Source of the DNA: an uncultured euryarchaeote
GTDB lineage: Archaea > Thermoplasmatota > Poseidoniia > Poseidoniales > Poseidoniaceae
Assembly: GCA_937894115.1 (NCBI GenBank)
Contig: CALBFP010000152.1
Location: forward strand, 1 to 45,600
Reading direction: 5' to 3'
DNA: 45,600 bases
Shown: positions 25,536-33,570 of the stretch, piece after piece
Position numbering within the stretch: position 1 is the stretch's first letter
Layout: each line of letters starts with the position of its first letter
Notes under the pieces: model-generated
Seen by the model: only the letters and a program-made list of their open reading frames with translations
Told to the model about the DNA's origin: nothing
The model's database searches: none
Position numbers and translations under genes: made by a program

Positions 25536-26133
25536 CAGACGGGTAGAGTCTGTGTTCTTCAACCTGAATGCGCTGAGCAAGTTGTGAACGTTCATCCGTT
25601 TCAAAAACTGGAACGCGACGTTGTGCGAGTATGGTTCCAGTATCCATGCCATCATCAACAAGATGTACGGTGCAACCGCTTACCTTAACACCAGACTTGA
25701 GTACATCAGCATGCGCATCTGCGCCAGGGAACGCCGGTAACAATGAGGGATGAATGTTAACAATTCGTGGATAAAACCGATCGACAAAATCCTTTGACAA
25801 AAGCCGCATATATCCAGAGAGTACAATTAATTCAACATCGTATTTCTCCAGCCTTTCAACAATTCTCGACTCATGGTCCAAACGCCGTTTTTCGGGTTCA
25901 ACATCCGCATTCAAGAATTCTTGAATAACGGGCACTCTGTGATTCTCAGCGTATACAATGCCCCCTGCCTTTTCTTTGTTTGTAACACATACGACGGTCT
26001 TGTGATTGCAAGGTAGACTTGTTTGGTGACTGAGAAGAGCGTTCAATCCAGTCCCAGAACCTGAGAAGAAAACAGCAACTCGTATGGGGTCAGAGGGGCT
26101 TCCAGTACGGGATAAGATCCGTAATCCCTCCAT
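25489..26133 (-). CDS. purN: Phosphoribosylglycinamide formyltransferase PurN
   Basis: GAR transformylase, the folate-dependent third step of purine synthesis. The fold's landmarks are present: N-terminal strand VAVFFSGSGTGLNALL, SGYMRLLS, the catalytic Asn-His in NIHPSLLPAFPG (about residues 126-137), and the catalytic Asp in VDDGMDTG (about 164). Length about 214 fits. The start is not certain: ATG 26133 is taken; GTG 26148 is also in frame, and neither has a clear ribosome site. It is the last gene of a block with purH and a beta-decarboxylating dehydrogenase. The 3' end overlaps the MobA-like gene on the other strand by 47 bp. Confidence 0.93.
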   Translation of the reverse strand: MEGLRILSRTGSPSDPIRVAVFFSGSGTGLNALLSHQTSLPCNHKTVVCVTNKEKAGGIVYAENHRVPVIQEFLNADVEPEKRRLDHESRIVERLEKYDVELIVLSGYMRLLSKDFVDRFYPRIVNIHPSLLPAFPGADAHADVLKSGVKVSGCTVHLVDDGMDTGTILAQRRVPVFETDERSQLAQRIQVEEHRLYPSVIDLICSGHRFDLDD

Positions 26134-26270
26134 GCATCGGCCACACACTCGTTCGTTTCAGTCCTTTCGATGGACTTAGCTGCTGACCTTTCAATCCGCT
26201 TTGATAAAGAACCTGTGAAGATGATTACACTGGTTGCGTTCGTTGTTGATATTTTAATGAATGAATCCGT

Positions 26271-27452
26271 TTAGAGTTCCTTGAGATGCGCTGCTAAACG
26301 ACCAGCAATTGAGATACCGACCTCTGTACAAGAGGCGGTACCGCCCAAGTCGTAGGTAAGTGACTTGCCGTCCTTCAGGTGCTCAGCAACGCTTTGGTCG
26401 AGGATTTTTGACACATGAAGCAGGCTATCATCGTTGTTGCGACGAGCCAACCAATCCAACATCATTTGAATGGAATTGATGCTTGCGATAGGATTGACTT
26501 TGTTTTGACCAGCGTGTTTTGGTGCAGAACCATGAACCGGCTCAAAAAATGCATGATTATCGCCGATGTTTCCAGATGCAGCCATACCCATCCCTCCCTG
26601 AAGAACCGATGCGAGATCGGTTGCAATATCACCAAACATGTTGGAAGTAACGACAACATCGTAAAATTCAGGCGTTCGGGTTAACCATTGTGTAAAAGCG
26701 TCAATGTAACCATAATCTGTATTGATGCTGGGGTACTGAGTTGCGACATTGTCAAAGGATCGTCGAAACAACTGACACCCCCGCGTCACGTTGCTCTTGT
26801 CGATGCATGATACACGTGACGTGGCATCAACGGGGGCGCCATTTCGCGTTTTACAAATTTCAAAACCCATACGAATCAAACGTTCTGAACCGTGTGAAGA
26901 AATCGGCCTTGGGTCGTACGCAATCTCGCCCTTTAAGCCCGGGAATTCGATAGCAGGCGGTTCATATCCTTCCAACCCTTTTGCGCGTTGAGCGCTTCGG
27001 TGAAGCAACGAGTGGTAGAGGCCTTCTGTGTTCTCACGCAGAATGACCATATCCACCATGTCTGGATCCCAAACTTTCGTAAATTTTCCATGGATTTTGT
27101 GAGGGACGCCTTCGTAGAGTCGTATTGGTCGTACATTGGCGTACAAATCCAAACCACTACGCATGCCCAGTATAACGGACCCTCCAGCGAGGTCACCATT
27201 CGGTAAATGTGCTCCTGGGAATCCGATGGCTCCCATAAAAATGGCATCAGCTTCATCACGACAAAACTCGAAAGAACCTTCTGCCCATTCCTCACCGGTT
27301 GCAAGATAATGTTCGCCGCCGCAAGGAATTACGCTTTGCTCAAAACCATGGTTCGTGTGCTCCTGAATTGTAGCGAGTATGCGTTGTGCTTCAACTGCAA
27401 CTTCCTTTCCTGTACCGTCGCCAGGGAGCACTGCAATCACATGGTCGCTCAT
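26271..27452 (-). CDS. Isopropylmalate/isocitrate dehydrogenase family enzyme
   Basis: A beta-decarboxylating NAD(P)-dependent dehydrogenase of about 393 residues. Family motifs: VIAVLPGDGTGKEV at the N-terminus, LDLYANVRPIRL (substrate loop), ILRENTEGLY, and the metal/cofactor region DVVVTSNMFGDIATDLASVLQGGMGMAAS, then FEPVHGSAPKHAGQNKVNP. RENTEGLY is commoner in isocitrate, homoisocitrate and tartrate-type members than in classical LeuB, so the substrate cannot be fixed by eye; archaeal LeuB-like enzymes also show it. ATG 27452 is preferred because the family N-terminus begins there. ATG 27491 is possible; longer frames overlap purH. It sits between purH and purN on the same strand, with no other leucine-pathway gene nearby. 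Confidence 0.88.
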   Translation of the reverse strand: MSDHVIAVLPGDGTGKEVAVEAQRILATIQEHTNHGFEQSVIPCGGEHYLATGEEWAEGSFEFCRDEADAIFMGAIGFPGAHLPNGDLAGGSVILGMRSGLDLYANVRPIRLYEGVPHKIHGKFTKVWDPDMVDMVILRENTEGLYHSLLHRSAQRAKGLEGYEPPAIEFPGLKGEIAYDPRPISSHGSERLIRMGFEICKTRNGAPVDATSRVSCIDKSNVTRGCQLFRRSFDNVATQYPSINTDYGYIDAFTQWLTRTPEFYDVVVTSNMFGDIATDLASVLQGGMGMAASGNIGDNHAFFEPVHGSAPKHAGQNKVNPIASINSIQMMLDWLARRNNDDSLLHVSKILDQSVAEHLKDGKSLTYDLGGTASCTEVGISIAGRLAAHLKEL

Positions 27453-27507
27453 AGGCCGTCGAGAGGCCAATACTACATGAAGAAGACCCATTTCTTCTCT
27501 GTGAACT

Positions 27508-29145
27508 TCAATGACGAAACAGCCTGTGACCTGTGAACAACATCGAGATTCCAAGTCTGTCAGCAGCAGCGATGACTTCCCCATCCCGTATTGAACCACC
27601 GGGTTGAACTATTGCCGCCGCTCCGGCTTCAGCAGCCTGTTCAAGTCCATCAGCAAACGGGAAGAAAGCATCGCTTGCAAGGACAGAACCTTTGGCTCGT
27701 TCACCAGCACGTCGGGCAGCAATACGTACCGCTTCAACCCGACTTGTTTGACCGGGACCAATACCTACAGTAGACAAACCTTGGACCATGACGATAGCAT
27801 TTGACTTGACTTGTTCACAAACACGAACTGCAAATTTCATTGAATCCATCTCGGACTGAGATACGCCTTTCTTGGTAACGGTTCTTGCAGAGTTCCAGTC
27901 AATGATGGGTGGCTCTTCCGTTTGCACAATCCATCCTCCCTCGATTTGCTTCAAAATACGTTTGCGTTCAAGGGGGGCGAGTCGATCGTTTGGCGATTTG
28001 ATGGTGAGCAACCTCCTGTTGCTCTTTTTCATAATGTATTCTTTTGCCTCGCCGGTGTAACCGGGGGCGATAAGAACTTCAATGAACAATTCAGCCATTG
28101 CCTCGGCGGTATCGAGAGTTACGATTTCATTAAAGCAAATAATGGAGCCAAACGCAGATTCTGGGTCGCTTTCAAGAGCTTTCTTGAACGCTTCAACCTG
28201 ATTTGCCGAGAGTGCCACACCACAGGGATTGTTGTGCTTGACAATAACACATGCATGAGGCGAATCTGGCCATTCATCGGTCGATAAGGAACGACACAAC
28301 CGGAGTGTTGCATCTGCATCTGAGTAGTTGTTGTACGACATTGCTTTACCGCCTTCCACTTGAGCGGTGACCAGAGTTGAGTGGTCTCCTAAAGCCTCAT
28401 CATCAACAAACAAAGCAGCGCTTTGGTGAGCATTTTCGCCGTAACGCAATGTTTCCATCTTTATTGATGAGGCAAGGAGGGTCTCATGGAAACGTTTTGA
28501 TTGTTCGTCGATATCGTCAAACGACTCTGGAACGTTCTTCCAGCGCTTGTGTAAAGCGTTAGCGATGGCAACATCATAGGATGCAGTGTGCTGATATGCA
28601 ACAAGTGCAAGGTCCTGCCTCCGCCCGATTGGTACGCCTGATGGATCGCCTTTGGACTTCATCAAGTCTTCGATAATGGAATCGTAATCTTTGGGATTGC
28701 AACAGATGATGACGTTTGCATGATTTTTAGCAGACGCACGAACCATCGTTGGTCCGCCGATGTCGATCATTTCCAGTAAAGCGTCTTCGTCAAGAGGAGG
28801 ATCTGTTGTTGCTGCAGAAACAAACGGATAGAGGTTGCAGGCAACCAGTGAAATTGGCGTGTATTGAAGTTCATTCATACCGATTCGATCTTCCTCCTTT
28901 TGCAATCTTGCAAGCAACGGTCCGTGAATGGCGGGGTGAAGTGTCTTCACGCGACCGTCAAAAATTTCAGGGTGCTGAGTAACATCAGAGACGCTCAATA
29001 CAGGTAAACCGGATTGTTTGAGTTTTTTCGCAGTCCCTCCAGTTGAAACGAGTTCGAAGCCAAGTTCGACAAGCGAAGTGGCGAAATCAACAATTCCAGT
29101 CTTGTCCCAAACGCTTAGGAGCGCACGAGGTTTTCCCGAGTCCAT
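27508..29145 (-). CDS. purH: Bifunctional AICAR transformylase/IMP cyclohydrolase PurH
   Basis: Catalyses the last two steps of IMP synthesis: formylation of AICAR and ring closure. The N-terminal IMP cyclohydrolase domain (MGS-like fold) shows LLSVWDKTGIVDFA, STGGTAKKL and GRVKTLHPAIHG (64-75). The transformylase domain has the catalytic Lys-His (about K303-H304) in KHNNPCGVA and the Asp/Gly-rich SDAFFPFADGLEQAAEAGAAAIVQPGGS near the C-terminus. Length 545 is full. Many archaea use PurP/PurO instead; the bacterial-type fusion is typical of some mesophilic euryarchaeal groups and probably came by old transfer. ATG 29145 is clear. Confidence 0.96.
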   Translation of the reverse strand: MDSGKPRALLSVWDKTGIVDFATSLVELGFELVSTGGTAKKLKQSGLPVLSVSDVTQHPEIFDGRVKTLHPAIHGPLLARLQKEEDRIGMNELQYTPISLVACNLYPFVSAATTDPPLDEDALLEMIDIGGPTMVRASAKNHANVIICCNPKDYDSIIEDLMKSKGDPSGVPIGRRQDLALVAYQHTASYDVAIANALHKRWKNVPESFDDIDEQSKRFHETLLASSIKMETLRYGENAHQSAALFVDDEALGDHSTLVTAQVEGGKAMSYNNYSDADATLRLCRSLSTDEWPDSPHACVIVKHNNPCGVALSANQVEAFKKALESDPESAFGSIICFNEIVTLDTAEAMAELFIEVLIAPGYTGEAKEYIMKKSNRRLLTIKSPNDRLAPLERKRILKQIEGGWIVQTEEPPIIDWNSARTVTKKGVSQSEMDSMKFAVRVCEQVKSNAIVMVQGLSTVGIGPGQTSRVEAVRIAARRAGERAKGSVLASDAFFPFADGLEQAAEAGAAAIVQPGGSIRDGEVIAAADRLGISMLFTGHRLFRH

Positions 29146-29208
29146 GGTTGCACCCGTTATCGACCTCTAGTAAGTCCTTGTTATCAAGCATGTGATGGAA
29201 CCGTTTCC

Positions 29209-30792
29209 TTAATCTCCGCGTGAAGAAATGACTTGATCCACGCGGAGAAGGCCACACGTTGTTTCAACCGCTGCTTGTAAAGCGTGTGAAATGGTGTGTG
29301 CTGGAATCAAAACGTCGCTGATCTCTTTAATTTGCCCGTCTTTACCAACGCCGAAAGAATCGGATTGGTTTCGATGTGCAGCTCGTAACTGTAGCAATGT
29401 GTCGATTTGATCCTCTCCAGCATTAAGCGCAAGTGTGCTTGGAATGGCTTCCAAAGCACGAGCAAAACCTTCAACAGCCAGACGTTGCCGCCCTGAAATG
29501 GACTCTGCAATTTCCTTCAAATGTAGTGCTGCTGCAATATGAAACGAACCTCCGCCAAGAAGGGTTGCAGGCGTTTCAATGACGGATTCAATCGATCGCA
29601 AGGCATCATACATCGCTCGAATGTATTCTTCAACAGCTGCACCTTGTCCCCCCCCAACATCAACGGTGACCAGACCGGAACCGGTGCCAGCATCGACGAC
29701 AAGTCGAGTACGGCGCCCGTCCTCGTGTTCTGAAACTTCAACAAGTGCGGATTGCAACGAACCTAAATTTTCTTCTACGACTTCATCGAGATGATTGATT
29801 AATGTCGCTCCAGTAGCAGCAGCAACATCCTCGATACCATCGTCTTCCATCATCCCGACAAGCAGGATTCCGTTATCGTTGCAGATGTGCTGAATCCGAT
29901 CATCAACCTCTTTTGAAGTGAAAATCACTTTTGCACCCGTAGCTAACAATGCATCAATTTTTTCTTGAATAATGTTTTCTTCAGCGTCTAAGAACGCCAA
30001 CATCTGGTCGGGGCGCTCGATTTCAATTTCAGCATCACGCTTTGATTTTTGTATAACCAAGGGACAGGTTAGAGCAAGGACGGTCGACGAATGAGATATC
30101 TTTGGTGCACGTTCAGAATCGAACTTCTTTTCAACGATCATTCCTTGAATCAGACGTGTTTCTTGCAGTGAATCGCGTCCGCGTTTCGTCATTCTGACGT
30201 GTTCGGCACGAACGGGACGCCCACTATTTTGTACAGTCGTCAATGCATCAACCAACAAATTTGCAAGTTCGGATCCTCCTGCTTCCGCAGATTTTCCAAC
30301 CATTGCAGTCTGTGCAATGTGTGGCAATGTACTCAGAACATCATCGCGAATCGTTCGCTTTTGAAGAATTTCAAGCGTGTGCACCATCGATTGCTGATAT
30401 GCTTCGACCAATGCCAATGGGTGAACCCCACGCTCGAGTAGACGCCCCGCCTCCTTCATCAACTCGCTGGCAAACAAAAGACACCCAGTAACTCCATCAC
30501 CGCATGCATTTTCTTGAGATTCAGCGAGTTGGACGAAGGCTTTTGCAGCGGGATGCTTCACAAGCAAATCAGCGACGATTCGTGCACCATCGTTTGTAAT
30601 TGCGTTTTCGCCATTCGTCTTGTACATCATCTTGTCGAGACCATTTGGCCCGAAGGTCCGACGGAGAATGTCACCAAAAGCTACTGCGGCGCCCACCAGT
30701 TTCTGTGTTACTGCAACTCCGCTTGTCACCGACGTCGTCGGACGAACGATAACAACAGGTGCACGACCGGCCCCATCGTCTCGTTGCGCCAT
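29209..30792 (-). CDS. Divergent group II chaperonin (thermosome) subunit
   Basis: About 527 residues aligning along the whole chaperonin: apical and equatorial regions with FGPNGLDKMM, NDGARIVADLL, the nucleotide motif GDGVTG (98-103), a late LLGGGSFHIAAAL and the C-terminal LRAAHRNQSDSFGV...LLRVDQVI. It is divergent: the usual GDGTT(T/S) reads GDGVTG, the GGGAxE segment reads GGGSFH, and the Gly/Met-rich C-terminal tail is missing. The Asp residues of NDG and GDG and the Asp in the MYDALRSIE helix are kept, so ATP hydrolysis is likely. ATG 30792 is taken; a TTG 15 bp upstream is in frame. It follows the KH-ATPase gene by 38 bp. It may be a specialised second subunit alongside a canonical thermosome elsewhere. 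Confidence 0.9.
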   Translation of the reverse strand: MAQRDDGAGRAPVVIVRPTTSVTSGVAVTQKLVGAAVAFGDILRRTFGPNGLDKMMYKTNGENAITNDGARIVADLLVKHPAAKAFVQLAESQENACGDGVTGCLLFASELMKEAGRLLERGVHPLALVEAYQQSMVHTLEILQKRTIRDDVLSTLPHIAQTAMVGKSAEAGGSELANLLVDALTTVQNSGRPVRAEHVRMTKRGRDSLQETRLIQGMIVEKKFDSERAPKISHSSTVLALTCPLVIQKSKRDAEIEIERPDQMLAFLDAEENIIQEKIDALLATGAKVIFTSKEVDDRIQHICNDNGILLVGMMEDDGIEDVAAATGATLINHLDEVVEENLGSLQSALVEVSEHEDGRRTRLVVDAGTGSGLVTVDVGGGQGAAVEEYIRAMYDALRSIESVIETPATLLGGGSFHIAAALHLKEIAESISGRQRLAVEGFARALEAIPSTLALNAGEDQIDTLLQLRAAHRNQSDSFGVGKDGQIKEISDVLIPAHTISHALQAAVETTCGLLRVDQVISSRGD

Positions 30793-30830
30793 ACAACCCG
30801 GGTGCAACCGCTCTTCAAGAACTCTCCTTT

Positions 30831-32168
30831 TCAGCGGCGACGACCTTTCCTTGTCTTTCTTGAACGCCCATGTTGTTCGTATGCTCGACTTTGATATGCT
30901 CTTCTTTCTTGGTCATCGCTCCATATTGAGTGTTCCGATACATGGTCAGATTCAGGCACATCTTCGATGGATTCTATGCTAAGACGCAGGCCTCCGAGTT
31001 GATCTTGTAAAGCCCGAACATTCTCTCCTCCTCGTCCAACGAGCGTTGAAATCATATTGGGTGGAGCGTAAACGGTTGCAGCATCTTCGCTGGTAAATTG
31101 AACGCGTACATGAACACCTGCCCATTGACGGATTGTGTGGATTAACTGCTTTTGAGCAAGTTGGTGAAGAGGCTTTCTTCGACCTCCCTCTGCAACAGGA
31201 ACCACTGCAAGTTCAGACCCAAATGCAAACATTTCATGGGTAACGTTGCCGCTTGGAAACTCAACGACCTCGATGACCGGTCTTGCGAGTTCTTCTTGCA
31301 TTCCAGAAGGCGGTTTGACCGTCATTCGCAATTCCAATACTTGCTGTATTTGCCCTGCTTCGACGTGTAAAACCGTATCCAAGACTTGAGAAACAAGTCC
31401 TAACTCGACCTTCCCAATCAATCTTTGAATGGCCTCAAGAGCAGAATTTGCATGGGTGACTCCGAGCAATCCGACACCGGCGAGTCGGACGTCCGCAAAA
31501 ATCTCAAAGTCACGCGCTCGACGGACCTCATCAAAGATTACGAAGTCCGGGCGAACGAGGAAAATGATTTCTGCTGTTTTTTCAAGGTCCCCTTCAAGCG
31601 GAGCATATTGTGTAATTCGGTCTGCCAGTTGCAAATCTCTTGGCGCTTCCATGGTTTTGACCATTGCACCGATGTCATCATCGAGGTATTCAGCAATGGC
31701 TTGGGCAAGTGTTGTTTTCCCAGAGCCCGGGCGTCCGCAAATGAAAACACCGCGGTGATGATTGGATAGACGTTCAACAATTTTGGGGTCGAGTTGATAA
31801 TCACTAAGAGAAAGTTTTGCCACAGGCCGCACAATGGTAATTTCACGGGCATCAGAAAACGGCGGGCTTGCACAGGTGATACGCAAATCGCCGAGTTGGA
31901 GGACCTGACATCCTTTTCGATCAATTTCAAGAAAGCAATCGCTTCTTTGCTGATTATTCTCAACAATAGTCTTCAAATCTTCCTGCAAAGATTCCAATTT
32001 TAGGTTGTCCCACGCATCAACTTCAAGCTCATTGAGCGTTAGTTGGCCGATTGAACCACGCTTTACGCGTGGAAGACAGTCAGCCTTCAAGAAGATTGTA
32101 TGAACATCAGCTTCAAGCAATTGTTCCAATTCGGAAGGGAGTTCAGGATGTTCTCCGTGCTTTGCCAT
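30831..32168 (-). CDS. PilT/VirB11-like ATPase with C-terminal KH domain, no PIN domain
   Basis: About 445 residues. Walker A GRPGSGKT (145-152) and Walker B VIFDE (about 210-214), then DVRLAGVGLLGVTHANSAL, identify the type II/IV secretion-like ATPase core. A KH fold follows with the GRGG loop (378-381), and a basic, Arg-rich tail (RSRKTRKGRRR). Archaeal relatives usually carry an N-terminal PIN nuclease domain; here residues 1-50 begin in the linker (TIFLKADCLPRVKRGSIGQL corresponds to the usual SVHLKEG...AKRGxPG), so the PIN domain has been lost. An RNA-binding ATPase is likely. ATG 32168 is favoured, probably leaderless. The chaperonin gene follows 38 bp downstream and a small membrane protein gene precedes it. 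Confidence 0.87.
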   Translation of the reverse strand: MAKHGEHPELPSELEQLLEADVHTIFLKADCLPRVKRGSIGQLTLNELEVDAWDNLKLESLQEDLKTIVENNQQRSDCFLEIDRKGCQVLQLGDLRITCASPPFSDAREITIVRPVAKLSLSDYQLDPKIVERLSNHHRGVFICGRPGSGKTTLAQAIAEYLDDDIGAMVKTMEAPRDLQLADRITQYAPLEGDLEKTAEIIFLVRPDFVIFDEVRRARDFEIFADVRLAGVGLLGVTHANSALEAIQRLIGKVELGLVSQVLDTVLHVEAGQIQQVLELRMTVKPPSGMQEELARPVIEVVEFPSGNVTHEMFAFGSELAVVPVAEGGRRKPLHQLAQKQLIHTIRQWAGVHVRVQFTSEDAATVYAPPNMISTLVGRGGENVRALQDQLGGLRLSIESIEDVPESDHVSEHSIWSDDQERRAYQSRAYEQHGRSRKTRKGRRR

Positions 32169-32209
32169 GGGTGTTTTGGCCAAGTGGAGGCATTTGACAC
32201 TTCGCACAC

Positions 32210-32566
32210 TTACGTCGACGGCGAGCCCGGTTCAAGCATAGCAAAGGTCCACCAAATGTAGGCGTTGGTCCCTATGCTTCCTAAAATGGAGCCAACGAGT
32301 GGGAAGTCGTAGAAATAAATGCACCAATAGGTCAGCCCAGCAGTGACGACAATGAATGCAAGTATGTTGAGGACTCCACCGTTTTTCATCCCGCTCAATT
32401 GCATTGTTTTTTCGTATCGAGTTGCCCCCCAAATTAGTGCAACAACACAGGAAAGAATCGAGAATGTAACCGCCGCATCAAAAGCGGAATCCTGTACAAA
32501 CCAAGTTGCAATCGACGCAACAGTAACGCCTGCAAGGAGCCAAACCATGACTCGTTCGGGGCTCAT
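32210..32566 (-). CDS. Small four-helix membrane protein
   Basis: About 118 residues with four transmembrane helices (roughly 7-24, 30-48, 66-84, 88-108) and short loops. No catalytic or transport signature. ATG 32566 is taken (a TTG two codons upstream is also in frame). It lies 17 bp downstream of the Gfo/Idh oxidoreductase stop and upstream of the KH-ATPase gene, all on the minus strand, so the genes are probably cotranscribed. Function unknown. Confidence 0.7.
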   Translation of the reverse strand: MSPERVMVWLLAGVTVASIATWFVQDSAFDAAVTFSILSCVVALIWGATRYEKTMQLSGMKNGGVLNILAFIVVTAGLTYWCIYFYDFPLVGSILGSIGTNAYIWWTFAMLEPGSPST

Positions 32567-32583
32567 GCTCAATCCAAAGAGAC

Positions 32584-33525
32584 CTATCTCTTCAACTCTC
32601 TTGTGTCTGAATATCCCAATTCAACCATTTTCAAGCGTGCCTGTTCGACGCATTTTATTGTTCGAAGTATGGATCCCGTCGAGGCTGCAATAGAGGTTGA
32701 GTTTCCACTGAGGAAATCAAGTAGTACTGCTTCAAGAGGCGTATGAGTGCTCTCAACCGTCACTTTGACTGAAGAATCTCGCTCAATACAATATTCAATG
32801 TGGTTTTTCAAGTCGATGACAAATGACCCGTCAACACCTAGAACTTCTAATTCAGAACGTTCAGCAATCGCATTCCATCCTACATCGACATGAATTTCGA
32901 CTTGGTTTGGATACTCCAGTGTTAATTCCGTATTGGTGCGATTTCCAACTACCTCTGAGATTCGCAAAGGGGTTTGCCCATCGAGCAGAAATTCCGCCAA
33001 ATCGATTCCATGAATGGCAAGAGACTCAAGGGCATGAGACGTTGGACTCCCCTTGCGCACTGTTTTTTTCCGATATCGGACGGATTGAATCGCACCAATT
33101 TCTCCAGATCGGATTCTTGAGTGCGCGTCAAGAACGCATGGGTGAAAACGCAGGAGAAAACCGCTCTTCAAAATCCGCCCTTCTTGGATAGAATTTGATA
33201 CGAGCGAGGATCCGTGTTCAAACGTTGTAGCAAGCGGTTTTTCGAGGAAAACATCAACACCCTGGGCAAGGAATTGGAGACCGAGTTTGTAGTGCGTATC
33301 GTTAGGAGTCGCTATGACAACCGCATTGAGATTAAAACATCCAACCAATGTTTCGGGGTCATCGTGCAATTCAACGCCGGTGACTGCATTCAGTGCATTG
33401 GTATCGATATCGCATGCGACAATTTGCTCAATCCGAGCATCTTTTTTGATGGTTTTCAGGGCTTGTAAGTGCTTTGACCCCCACCGGCCGCAACCGATTA
33501 CGCCGATACGATGTCCCACAAGCAA
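32584..33525 (-). CDS. Gfo/Idh/MocA family NAD(P)-dependent oxidoreductase
   Basis: A 313-residue sugar dehydrogenase-like enzyme. The Rossmann fingerprint is IGVIGCGRWGSKH (7-19), and the family motif EKPLA is at 95-99. A His/Asp catalytic-type segment AIHGIDLAEFLL lies near 170-182. Members oxidise or reduce nucleotide sugars and inositols; WbpB/GnnA-type enzymes work with a DegT-type aminotransferase, and one is encoded 3 kb away (36471). Start is TTG 33525 or GTG 33519; no strong ribosome site separates them. The small membrane protein gene follows closely. Confidence 0.87.
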   Translation of the reverse strand: MLVGHRIGVIGCGRWGSKHLQALKTIKKDARIEQIVACDIDTNALNAVTGVELHDDPETLVGCFNLNAVVIATPNDTHYKLGLQFLAQGVDVFLEKPLATTFEHGSSLVSNSIQEGRILKSGFLLRFHPCVLDAHSRIRSGEIGAIQSVRYRKKTVRKGSPTSHALESLAIHGIDLAEFLLDGQTPLRISEVVGNRTNTELTLEYPNQVEIHVDVGWNAIAERSELEVLGVDGSFVIDLKNHIEYCIERDSSVKVTVESTHTPLEAVLLDFLSGNSTSIAASTGSILRTIKCVEQARLKMVELGYSDTRELKR

Positions 33526-33570
33526 CGGTTTGCTTTACAGCAATTGAGGTTTGGCTTCCCACCATCACGA

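Noticed and set aside
27453-27599. Upstream extension of the dehydrogenase gene overlapping purH
   Set aside because: The extension (rich in Cys/Ser) is unlike the family; the conserved N-terminus begins at about 27452.
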